From: Caldora sp. SIO3E6
GTDB taxonomy: Bacteria > Cyanobacteriota > Cyanobacteriia > Cyanobacteriales > Coleofasciculaceae
NCBI GenBank assembly: GCA_010672185.1
Contig: JAAHHL010000079.1
Coordinates: forward strand, 1-14,189
Direction of reading: 5' to 3'
DNA: 14,189 nt
Shown here: one piece after another, positions 7,281-13,494 of the stretch
Position numbering within the stretch: the first letter of the stretch is position 1
How the letters are laid out: every line of letters starts with the position of its first letter
Notes under the pieces: model-generated
Databases searched by the model: none
Told to the model about the DNA's origin: nothing
Seen by the model: the letters and a program-made list of their open reading frames with translations, nothing else
Position numbers and translations under genes: made by a program

Positions 7281-8003
7281 ATGCAACAGCTCCTCAATCA
7301 ACTAAACAAGGGACATAAATACCTGCAAAGGTTGTTCCTACATCTACTTCTAATCTTGCTAGCTAGCGGGTTAGTGGCAGCACCGGTAAATGCCATCAGC
7401 CTTTATCAAATGCCCAATGTCAGCGCTGGGGAACCAACTTGGATTGTAGATAAATCAGAAGTTCTCAGCCGCATTAATGAAGGCAAGTTGAGCAGTCAAC
7501 TAGAGAGTTTAGCTCAAGAAACTGGGGATGAGGTGAGGATGGTGACTATTCGTCGCTTAGATTACGGTGAGACAGCCGAAAGCTTTGCTCAGGCATTGTT
7601 TACCAAATGGTATCCGACATTGGAAGCTCAAGCTAATCAAACCTTGGTACTTATTGATACCCTCACTAATAATACTGCCATTGTTACTGGTGAAGCGGTC
7701 AAGCAAATCATGCCTGACGAGATTGCTAATAGCGTAGCTTCAGAAACCATGGCAGTACCACTCCGAGCAGGAGATAAATATAATCAAGCTTTCTTGGATG
7801 CTAGCGATCGCATAATAGCTGTAATTTCTGGTGAGCCTGACCCAGGTCCTCCCATCATTGAAGAAGAGGTTCAGATCGCCAGCACTTTCACCAGTGCGGA
7901 AGAAACCGACACTAAAAATGCCACAATTTGGGTAGTTGCCCTTTTGATTATCGCTACAGTGGTACCAATGGCTACCTACTTCTTATACCAGGGTTTTTCC
8001 TAA
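7281..8003 (+). CDS. psb32: Photosystem II repair protein Psb32 (TPM domain, 240 aa)
   Basis: The protein belongs to the TPM (TLP18.3/Psb32/MOLO-1) family; Psb32 protects photosystem II and speeds its repair after photodamage. A signal peptide is visible, with a hydrophobic core at about 18-34 and a likely cleavage site after VNA (36-38). The TPM domain covers about 50-185 and has IVDKSEVLSRINEGKL (55-70), ETGDEVRMVTIRRLDYG (80-96) and QTLVLIDT (119-126). A Pro/Glu-rich linker (191-212) leads to one C-terminal membrane helix, about 215-236. This makes a lumen-facing domain anchored in the thylakoid membrane likely. No Shine-Dalgarno precedes the ATG, which is common in cyanobacteria. The stop codon overlaps that of the convergent DUF4346 gene by 4 bases. 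Confidence 0.88.
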   Translation: MQQLLNQLNKGHKYLQRLFLHLLLILLASGLVAAPVNAISLYQMPNVSAGEPTWIVDKSEVLSRINEGKLSSQLESLAQETGDEVRMVTIRRLDYGETAESFAQALFTKWYPTLEAQANQTLVLIDTLTNNTAIVTGEAVKQIMPDEIANSVASETMAVPLRAGDKYNQAFLDASDRIIAVISGEPDPGPPIIEEEVQIASTFTSAEETDTKNATIWVVALLIIATVVPMATYFLYQGFS

Positions 8004-8383
8004 TCCTGAACATACTCCTGCCCACTCAAGAGAGCAAACTCAGCCCTGACAAATTCTCTTCCTAAATAAGCAGCATGATCAAGCATAGTTACAGGAGGGG
8101 GCTGAGTTTGCTCAAAAATAGCAACAGATAGTTCCTTAGCAGTTCTGCCAGTAAATAAAGTAGCGTGAGTCCTGTTAACTTTACCCCGAGCTGGTATCGG
8201 TTTACCAGTATCTGGGTCAACCGCCAAGCCACGCTCATCAATCACATTAGTAAAATGTTTGGCACAAATTAATCCTGCTTCCTGCTCCAGGTAGATGATA
8301 AAGTATCCTTCTGGATCTAGGTCAATATGACGCTTAGATAGTTGGTCATCAATCGCATTTAGGGCATCAGTTGTTTGATTCAT
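8000..8383 (-). CDS. DUF4346 domain-containing protein (127 aa)
   Basis: This small soluble protein has the sequence pattern I know from cyanobacterial DUF4346 proteins: RHIDLDPEGYFIIYLEQEAG near the N-terminus, then AKHFTNVIDERGLAVDPDTG and LDHAAYLGREFVRAE near the end. Its biochemical role is unknown. The frame is open upstream to an ATG at 8479, but I chose the ATG at 8383. The family likeness begins just after it, the extra 32 residues are low-complexity and unlike the family, and TATAAT lies at 8399-8404 on this strand, inside the longer frame. The gene is convergent with psb32, with stop codons overlapping, and divergent from the RNase T2 gene. Confidence 0.85.
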   Translation of the reverse strand: MNQTTDALNAIDDQLSKRHIDLDPEGYFIIYLEQEAGLICAKHFTNVIDERGLAVDPDTGKPIPARGKVNRTHATLFTGRTAKELSVAIFEQTQPPPVTMLDHAAYLGREFVRAEFALLSGQEYVQD

Positions 8384-8398
8384 GTTTAGGATTTGATT

Positions 8399-8404
8399 AT
8401 TATA
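8399..8404 (-). promoter_or_regulatory. Candidate -10 box for the DUF4346 gene
   Basis: The reverse complement reads TATAAT, 15 bases upstream of the chosen ATG. The -35 position is only a run of T. This box supports the shorter start. Confidence 0.4.
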
Positions 8405-8414
8405 TTGGCATGTA

Positions 8415-8444
8415 TTGAAGAAAAAAATACATCGGCTGTATAAA
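8415..8444 (+). promoter_or_regulatory. Candidate promoter of the RNase T2 gene
   Basis: TTGAAG (8415-8420) and TATAAA (8439-8444) are 18 bases apart, close to sigma-70-type boxes. The gene's ATG lies 28 bases further on, with AAGGA at 8462-8466. The divergent DUF4346 gene's -10 box is only about 10 bases to the left, so the two promoters overlap. Confidence 0.45.
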
Positions 8445-8472
8445 TAGCTATCTTTAACAAGAAGGAATATCA

Positions 8473-9465
8473 ATGTCAATCCTCAAAAAATGTTTGTTGC
8501 TTACAATTGCTTTATGCTCCTGTTTTGCTCTGTGGTCTAAACCAGCTTACGCATTTATCACCCTAAATGATCAGTTTGTTGCTGAGGAAGCCTGTGAAGC
8601 TCTACAGTCAATCAGAAAAGGAACCAATCCAGGCAATATTCAACTAACTCCTCAAGAAACCTATCCAGTTGTTGGTAAGAACCGAGATGACGCATCTCAT
8701 TACCTCCTGAGGATCGAGGGGGCTGAACCACTACAACGCTGGGTTCGGGTACAGTGTGGACAACTTTTGGGAGCTGCTGCTCCACCCAAGCTGATTCCCT
8801 TCAATCAGGATTATTTACTTGCTGCTAGTTGGCAACCATCCTTCTGTGAAACTAGGCCAAGTAAGACCGAATGCCGAAGCCAAACTGCAGAGCGATTTGA
8901 TGCCACCAACTTGGTTTTACACGGTCTGTGGCCTCAACCTAGGTCAAATGTTTATTGCAATGTGAGTCAAGATATCATAAATCTTGACAAAGATCGCCGT
9001 TGGTCAGAGTTGCCTCCAATCGATTTATCTGAGGCAACACGCCAGGAACTAGGGATAAAAATGCCAGGATTGGCTTCCGATTTACATCTCCATGAGTGGT
9101 ACAAACATGGAACTTGTTACAGTGACTCACCAGAAGAATATTACCAAGAGTCGATCGCTTTGTTAGACCAAGTGAACGATTCTTTAGTCCGTGAGCTGTT
9201 CGCAAGCAACATCGGTAATTTTCTCTCCTCTGACGAGATCCGCGATCAATTTGATCAATCCTTCGGTGATGGAGCAGGAAGTAAGGTTCAAGTTAAGTGT
9301 AAAAGAGATATTGATGAGGAGCGAAATAATATGGTGGTAGAGTTATTTATTAACCTTGAAGGTAACATTGAACTCGATACTCCTATTGAAAGTCTCTTAG
9401 AAGAGGGTAAGGTAGTTTCGGCAGGTTGCCCTCGGGGGGAAATTGATCCTGCTGGTTTTAATTAG
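8473..9465 (+). CDS. Secreted ribonuclease T2 family protein (330 aa)
   Basis: RNase T2 enzymes cleave single-stranded RNA through a 2',3'-cyclic intermediate. Both active-site blocks are complete: LVLHGLWPQ (147-155, H150) and HEWYKHGTC (207-215, with H207, E208, K211 and H212). A signal peptide with likely cleavage after AYA (25-27) places the enzyme in the periplasm or outside. The mature protein carries an extra N-terminal region (about 28-105) with two cysteines, C41 and C95, and the block RWVRVQCG (89-96). I recall this extension from some other bacterial RNase T2 proteins. AAGGA lies six bases before the ATG. RNA scavenging for phosphate or nitrogen is a plausible role; a toxin role is less likely, since no immunity gene is seen nearby. 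Confidence 0.93.
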   Translation: MSILKKCLLLTIALCSCFALWSKPAYAFITLNDQFVAEEACEALQSIRKGTNPGNIQLTPQETYPVVGKNRDDASHYLLRIEGAEPLQRWVRVQCGQLLGAAAPPKLIPFNQDYLLAASWQPSFCETRPSKTECRSQTAERFDATNLVLHGLWPQPRSNVYCNVSQDIINLDKDRRWSELPPIDLSEATRQELGIKMPGLASDLHLHEWYKHGTCYSDSPEEYYQESIALLDQVNDSLVRELFASNIGNFLSSDEIRDQFDQSFGDGAGSKVQVKCKRDIDEERNNMVVELFINLEGNIELDTPIESLLEEGKVVSAGCPRGEIDPAGFN

Positions 9466-9466
9466 G

Positions 9467-9487
9467 AGCTGTCAGCTGTCAGCTTTC
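9467..9487. repeat. Heptamer array AGCTGTC, three units
   Basis: AGCTGTC, AGCTGTC and AGCTTTC in tandem, starting two bases after the stop codon of the RNase T2 gene. Confidence 0.75.
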
Positions 9488-9508
9488 AACGGATGGGGTG
9501 AAACATTC

Positions 9509-9560
9509 CCTGTTGCCTACTCCCTTGTTTCTTGGAAGACGGAATAGGCAACAGGCAACA
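9509..9560. repeat. Inverted repeat ending in a GGCAACA heptamer pair
   Basis: CCTGTTGCCTA (9509-9519) is the exact reverse complement of TAGGCAACAGG (9545-9555), with 25 bases between. The right arm contains two tandem GGCAACA units (9547-9560). There is no T-tract, so a terminator role is weakly supported. Confidence 0.6.
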
Positions 9561-9609
9561 GATGACTAATGGGGAGTGCGGAAAGAATGGGATGGGTATT
9601 ATAGCAAAA

Positions 9610-9637
9610 GGCAGAAGGCAGAAGGCAGAAGGCAGAA
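9610..9637. repeat. Heptamer array GGCAGAA, four perfect units
   Basis: Four identical GGCAGAA units, then GGGAAGAGATTGAC. The related array at 11161 is followed by GGGAAGAGGATTTGAC, so the shared element extends beyond the heptamers. Between here and the DUF6883 start at 9749 no gene or clear promoter is seen. Confidence 0.85.
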
Positions 9638-9748
9638 GGGAAGAGATTGACAGGGAAAAGCTTCAGCATTTGGCGCTGTCCTAATCGCCTTGGCAACTGC
9701 TATAAGAGTAGTCAAAAACCCATCCCACCCAGTTTATACTATGAACTA

Positions 9749-10081
9749 ATGGTCTTCTTATCACAGGATGCAATAATCACAGCAGAAAAACTAACCAACT
9801 ACCTGCTTGTGCTATTGCCGAAAGATGATAAATCGAAATTCCTTGCTAAGGCTGGGTACACACTGGACAATTGGCAGCAACTGGAACAAGATCTACGTAA
9901 TCAGGTTTTAACCCAACCTGCTGAACTCATTGAAGTTAATCGCTATGGTGAGAAGTACGCTATTCGTGCCTGTTTGCGAGGAACCAATGGGCTTGAACTC
10001 AATATCCTTACCATTTGGATGGTTGCCAACGGTACGACTAAATTTGTCACTTTAGTGCCAGATAAAGGAGCCAATAGATGA
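9749..10081 (+). CDS. DUF6883 domain protein, first gene of a coupled pair (110 aa)
   Basis: The protein reads as a complete DUF6883 domain: ITAEKLTNYLL (10-20), LPKDDKSKFLAKAGY (23-37), RYGEKYAIRACLRG (65-78), LTIWMV (87-92) and KFVTLVP (98-104). The function of the domain is not established to my knowledge. The frame is open upstream to a TTG at 9647, but that part comes from spacer sequence and its encoded residues look unrelated, so I chose the ATG at 9749. TATACT (9735-9740) lies only 8 bases before it, so a nearly leaderless transcript or a slightly later start is possible. The TGA stop overlaps the ATG of the DUF4926 gene in ATGA, pointing to translational coupling. The small size, basic N-terminal half and coupling to a second small gene resemble toxin-antitoxin modules, which is inference. 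Confidence 0.75.
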   Translation: MVFLSQDAIITAEKLTNYLLVLLPKDDKSKFLAKAGYTLDNWQQLEQDLRNQVLTQPAELIEVNRYGEKYAIRACLRGTNGLELNILTIWMVANGTTKFVTLVPDKGANR

Positions 10082-10404
10082 AGGTACAGCACTCTCTATA
10101 TTCCCAAGTTGCCCTAGTCCAAGACCTACCAGAATATAACTTGAAGCGAGGAGATATTGCAACAATTGTGGAACATTACCCCATGTCAGAAGGAGAAGAG
10201 GATGGGTATAGCCTGGAAGGGTTTGATGTACCTCAGGTGACAATTGAAGTCGCCGCCTCGCAAATTCTCCCAATTACCCAGTGGCAACAGGAAGAAATGA
10301 TTTTGCATAAGTTACGTCAGCTATCACAATCGAGACGGCTGCAATTAGAAGACTATCTAGATTTTCTCTGGCAAAAAGAGCAATCGGAAAATATGATTGC
10401 TTAA
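10078..10404 (+). CDS. DUF4926 domain protein, second gene of a coupled pair (108 aa)
   Basis: Residues about 6-65 match the DUF4926 pattern I know: LYSQVALVQDLPEYNLKRGD (7-26), EHYPMSEGEEDGYSLEGFDV (32-51) and VTIEVAASQILPI (54-66). This is a small beta-rich acidic domain. The C-terminal part, KLRQLSQSRRLQLEDYLDFL (78-97), resembles the short helical tail of DUF2281/VapB-like antitoxins. The ATG overlaps the stop of the DUF6883 gene in ATGA, and the GDPD gene starts 39 bases downstream on the same strand. An antitoxin or immunity role for the DUF6883 protein is a reasonable guess from gene order and the tail, but is unproven. Confidence 0.8.
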   Translation: MKVQHSLYSQVALVQDLPEYNLKRGDIATIVEHYPMSEGEEDGYSLEGFDVPQVTIEVAASQILPITQWQQEEMILHKLRQLSQSRRLQLEDYLDFLWQKEQSENMIA

Positions 10405-10433
10405 GAATTGTAATCGCGCTACAAATTGTCTCA

Positions 10434-10438
10434 AAGGA
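10434..10438 (+). promoter_or_regulatory. Ribosome binding site that sets the GDPD start
   Basis: AAGGA lies five bases before the ATG at 10444. The frame is open to a TTG at 10426, but that codon is upstream of this site and has no site of its own. Confidence 0.7.
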
Positions 10439-10443
10439 TATCA

Positions 10444-11289
10444 ATGGCTCAACTCTACAATAATCGGGCTATTCAGGTTACGGCACATCGTGGTAGCTCA
10501 ATGAATGCTCCAGAAAACACCATGAGTGCTATTAACCTCGCCATCCAAGAGCAAGCTGACTATGTGGAAATTGATATTCAACAGACCAAGGACGGTAAAT
10601 TGGTAGTGCTTCATGACAGTAATCTCCAACGAGTTGCTGGCATTGTTCAGAATATCTGGGAACTTGACTACGAGGAACTAGGCCAATTGGATGTAGGTAG
10701 TTGGTTTGACGCCAAATTTGCTCAGGAGAGAGTACCTTGTCTGGAAGAAGTAATCGAAGCTGTTCAGGGTAAGATTAAATTAAATATTGAACTTAAATTC
10801 AATGGTCATGAACAGGAACTTGCTCTACAGGTTGTTAAGTTAGTGGGTGAGCAGAACTTTGTAGAACAATGCGTTATCAGTTCAGCTGATTACAATGCTT
10901 TGTTACAGGTAAAGGTACTAAATCCACAGCTAACCACGGGACTCATTATGCCTACAGCAATGGCACAGGTGGATCAATTGAAGGTGGATTTTTATTCAGT
11001 CCAATCTTTAGTAGCAACCACTGACTTTATTCATCAAGCTCATGCTCTCGGTAGGGAAGTTCATGTTTGGACGATTAATGAACTCACAGAGATGGAGACT
11101 TTCCTCAATCGCCAAGTTGATAACATTATTACCGACACACCGAAGACTTTACTCTTAAAAGGCAGAAGGCAGGAGGCAGGAGGCAGGAGGCAGGAGGGAA
11201 GAGGATTTGACTTGTTTCTTCAAAACTACCCCTCCACGGGAAGTGTACCACCTGCGATGAAGGAAAGAAACACTACCTCAGAGCCTTAG
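10444..11289 (+). CDS. Glycerophosphodiester phosphodiesterase (GDPD) with a repeat-derived C-terminal tail (281 aa)
   Basis: GDPD enzymes split glycerophosphodiesters into glycerol 3-phosphate and an alcohol. The TIM-barrel active-site residues are present: AHRGSSMNAPENT (14-26), VEIDIQQTKDG (41-51, E42 and D44), VVLHD (54-58, H57), LNIELKFN (113-120, E116 and K118), EVHVWT (205-210) and VDNIITDTP (225-233). There is no signal peptide, so the enzyme is cytosolic. The domain should end around residue 240. From there on the frame runs into a heptamer array and adds about 42 residues (starting GRRQEAGGRRQEG) that are unlike the family. The original stop codon was probably lost when the repeat arrived. 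The gene lies 39 bases after the DUF4926 gene and may be co-transcribed with it. Confidence 0.9.
   Translation: MAQLYNNRAIQVTAHRGSSMNAPENTMSAINLAIQEQADYVEIDIQQTKDGKLVVLHDSNLQRVAGIVQNIWELDYEELGQLDVGSWFDAKFAQERVPCLEEVIEAVQGKIKLNIELKFNGHEQELALQVVKLVGEQNFVEQCVISSADYNALLQVKVLNPQLTTGLIMPTAMAQVDQLKVDFYSVQSLVATTDFIHQAHALGREVHVWTINELTEMETFLNRQVDNIITDTPKTLLLKGRRQEAGGRRQEGRGFDLFLQNYPSTGSVPPAMKERNTTSEP
11161..11195. repeat. Heptamer array GGCAGRA, five units, inside the GDPD frame
   Basis: One GGCAGAA followed by four GGCAGGA units, then GGGAAGAGG. The array is read in the GDPD frame as a Gly/Arg/Gln/Glu tail. An inverse array lies at 11302. Confidence 0.9.
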
Positions 11290-11301
11290 AATTGTCTTTC
11301 C

Positions 11302-11336
11302 TTCTGCCTTCTGCCCTCTGCCTCCTGCCTTCTTTC
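11302..11336. repeat. Inverse heptamer array (TTCTGCC) between GDPD and flotillin genes
   Basis: The units are TTCTGCC, TTCTGCC, CTCTGCC, TCCTGCC and TTCTTTC. This is the reverse-complement type of the array at 11161-11195, about 106 bases away, so the two could pair imperfectly in RNA from either strand. It ends 8 bases before the stop codon of the minus-strand flotillin gene. Confidence 0.85.
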
Positions 11337-11343
11337 TTCAAAG

Positions 11344-13350
11344 CTACCTGTTATCAACCCCTCTGATATTTTCCTGATTGTTTGCCTTAACTGAAGGCTT
11401 TACCGATTTGGCAGGTGGAGCAGGAATGTACTGCTTAGCTGGTGTTTGAGTAGACTGATTTACAGGTAATGCTGGTGCTTGAGCAGTCTTGCGGGTAGTC
11501 TTAGATGAGGATGGGGATTGACTCAAAGCACTTGGGGTATCTGGGGAAGAACTGTTGTTATTGCGCATTAACTGTTTGACTTGACTCAATACAGTTCCCA
11601 GTTTTCCCTCATCTAACAAAGTATTAATCAAGGATAAGCCACTGGTGGAAAGTAGCAATTTGTTGATGTCACCAACACTGCTAGCACCATTACCATTATT
11701 ACCATTAGCACCAGGGAAGGAGTAAATCCGGGTATCTCCCAAAACCCCAGGTTGAGGAGCTAAAGCCTGGACAATTTCTGGCAGTTTATCGGACAATTGA
11801 GGCCAAATGGTCGTAATGATTTGTGCTGTTAGTTTGGAGTCACTCAAAGCATTTTCTGCCTCAATTAACGCTCGTTTACCTTCTGCTTCTGCTAAGGCTT
11901 TATCTCGGTTAGCGTCTGCTAGGGTACGGATAGATTCAGCTTCTAGTTCCGCCGCTTGGCGAGCAATTTCTGCTTGGCGGCGGCGACGGAAAACATCGAT
12001 TTCCACTACGTTTTGCTCGGCAATCTTACGTTGCTGTGCATCTTGCTCAGCAGCAATAATCGATAGGCGCTGTTCCCGTTCTGCTTTTTCGATCTCCGTA
12101 GCAGTCATAACTGCAGCTTCAGCTTGGGCTTTGTTAGCTTCGGCATTAAAGCGATCGCGTTCTTTATCGGCAATGTCGATTGCTGCTTCTTGTTGAGCAA
12201 TTTTCGACTCTCGTTCTGCTTCTGCCACTGCTACCTGTGCTTTGAGGCGAGAAGAATTGATAATTTTCTGACGGTTAACTTCTGCAATTTCTGCTTCCTG
12301 TTTTTGCAGGGTTTGGGTAACTTTCAGTTGTTTATTACGCTCTTCGAGGGTAATATCTGCCTCAATTTGGCTTTGCTGAACTGCCAGTTTTTTACGAATT
12401 TCTTCTTCCTCTACAGACTTATTCTGTAAAATCTTAGTCCGCTGTATTGTTGCTGCTTCTTTGTCCCTCGCTTCTTGAATTTCTCGATCTCGTTGAGCTT
12501 TGAGTGCTTCTACCTCTAACCGTTGGGCTAAGTTAGCATCTTCTTTTTCCTGGGCAATGCGTAGCGATTGCTTTTCGGCATTGAGTTCCTTCTGTTCAAT
12601 GGCAACTTGAGTACTGAGTTCAACTTCAGTTTTTTGCTGGATTGAGCGTTGAATAGTTTCAGTCCGCAGGCGCACTCCTTGGGCATCGAAGAAGTTATTG
12701 GTATCATAGGTATCGCTCTCTTCAATCTCTGAAATAGCAATATTGTTGAGAGTTAAGCCTACTTTTTTCAGGTCTTGCTGGATTAAGTTCAAAACTTCGT
12801 CAGCAAATCCTAGTTTATCCGAATCAATTTCTGCTAAACTCTTTTTCTTGGCCGCTGCTCGAATCGCATCATCTGCTCGTTTTTCTAGAGCATCTTTAAT
12901 ATCCTCTCCGGAAATTTTCCCTTGCTTAGAAAGTCGTGCAGCGGCAGTCAAAACATCTTGCTCATCGGCATTGATACAGACATAAAAGGTAACCCGCATA
13001 TTGGCTCGGAGATAGTCCTGAGTGCGAACAGCAAGTTTACCAGTACGCTCGACATCAATAGAAATTTCCCTTAAAGGAACACGGGTTAGTTCATGGAATC
13101 CTGGTAGTACAACACAACCACCATTGAGAATAACTGATTTCTTTTTGAGAAAGACACCGCCAGTTCTAACAAAGGCTTCGTTATTAGGTGTAATAACATA
13201 AACCCGCGTATACGCCCAAACACTTAATAGCAGTAACAATACTAGTCCCCCGATTAGTCCAGGGAAAAAGAGTATGCCTGTAGGCAACTGAGCCAAGTTG
13301 GCTGGTGCTGGAACTACCTCAATTGTTGAAGAATGGGAAGTTTGTGACAT
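11344..13350 (-). CDS. Flotillin-like SPFH/Band 7 protein, YqiK type (668 aa)
   Basis: Flotillins are membrane-anchored scaffolds of ordered lipid microdomains. One N-terminal membrane helix (about 25-47) is followed by the SPFH/Band 7 domain (about 49-225, including VPLREISIDVERTGKLAVRTQD at 91-112 read in parts, and AISEIEESDTYDTNNFFDAQG at about 205-225). A long Ala/Glu/Lys/Arg/Gln-rich coiled coil covers about 230-505 and ends in the flotillin-like EAEGKRALIEAENALSDS (488-505). A conserved-looking C-terminal segment (510-595) and a Ser/Pro/Thr/Gln-rich disordered tail (597-660) follow. The gene lies downstream of a YqiJ/NfeD-like gene on the same strand, the usual pairing for this family, with a 122-base repeat-rich gap. 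There is no Shine-Dalgarno; a heptamer array lies eight bases upstream of the ATG. Confidence 0.92.
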   Translation of the reverse strand: MSQTSHSSTIEVVPAPANLAQLPTGILFFPGLIGGLVLLLLLSVWAYTRVYVITPNNEAFVRTGGVFLKKKSVILNGGCVVLPGFHELTRVPLREISIDVERTGKLAVRTQDYLRANMRVTFYVCINADEQDVLTAAARLSKQGKISGEDIKDALEKRADDAIRAAAKKKSLAEIDSDKLGFADEVLNLIQQDLKKVGLTLNNIAISEIEESDTYDTNNFFDAQGVRLRTETIQRSIQQKTEVELSTQVAIEQKELNAEKQSLRIAQEKEDANLAQRLEVEALKAQRDREIQEARDKEAATIQRTKILQNKSVEEEEIRKKLAVQQSQIEADITLEERNKQLKVTQTLQKQEAEIAEVNRQKIINSSRLKAQVAVAEAERESKIAQQEAAIDIADKERDRFNAEANKAQAEAAVMTATEIEKAEREQRLSIIAAEQDAQQRKIAEQNVVEIDVFRRRRQAEIARQAAELEAESIRTLADANRDKALAEAEGKRALIEAENALSDSKLTAQIITTIWPQLSDKLPEIVQALAPQPGVLGDTRIYSFPGANGNNGNGASSVGDINKLLLSTSGLSLINTLLDEGKLGTVLSQVKQLMRNNNSSSPDTPSALSQSPSSSKTTRKTAQAPALPVNQSTQTPAKQYIPAPPAKSVKPSVKANNQENIRGVDNR

Positions 13351-13357
13351 GGTAATC

Positions 13358-13399
13358 TAATTGGTAATTGGTAATTGGTCATTGGTTATTAGTCATTAT
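13358..13399. repeat. Heptamer array TAATTGG, six units
   Basis: Three TAATTGG units followed by TCATTGG, TTATTAG and TCATTAT. It lies directly before the flotillin start codon on the minus strand, in the gap between the two microdomain genes. Confidence 0.8.
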
Positions 13400-13430
13400 T
13401 ACAAGAGACTCTGGTGACTAATAACAAAGT

Positions 13431-13494
13431 CGGCTAAATCTCATCAAGATGAGTCTCTAATTCGGTTAAATCTCATAAAACTGAGTCCCTGATT
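13431..13494. repeat. 32-base tandem direct repeat at the 3' end of the YqiJ-like gene
   Basis: Two adjacent 32-base units (13431-13462 and 13463-13494) differ at six positions. A third unit begins with CGGTTA at 13495 and fades. The second unit encodes the last residues and stop of the YqiJ-like gene; the first lies just downstream of it. The first unit contains CTCATC AA GATGAG, a perfect 6-bp hairpin. Confidence 0.75.

Noticed and set aside
8384..8479. Extension of the DUF4346 protein to the ATG at 8479
   Set aside because: It would run through the TATAAT box and overlap the divergent gene's start; the added residues are unlike the family.
9509..9555. Inverted repeat as a terminator of the RNase T2 gene
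   Set aside because: The 25-base loop and lack of a T-tract make this doubtful, so it is listed only as a repeat.
9610..9637. Short-period repeats as a possible CRISPR array
   Set aside because: The units are 7 bases long, directly adjacent and have no unique spacers; no cas gene is present.
9647..9748. Extension of the DUF6883 protein to a TTG start
   Set aside because: The extra 34 residues come from spacer sequence right after a heptamer array, and the family pattern starts after the ATG at 9749.
11807..12985. Several plus-strand open frames inside the flotillin gene
   Set aside because: They are complements of the repetitive Ala/Glu/Gln/Arg coiled-coil coding sequence, have Ser/Ala/Cys-rich products and no ribosome binding sites.
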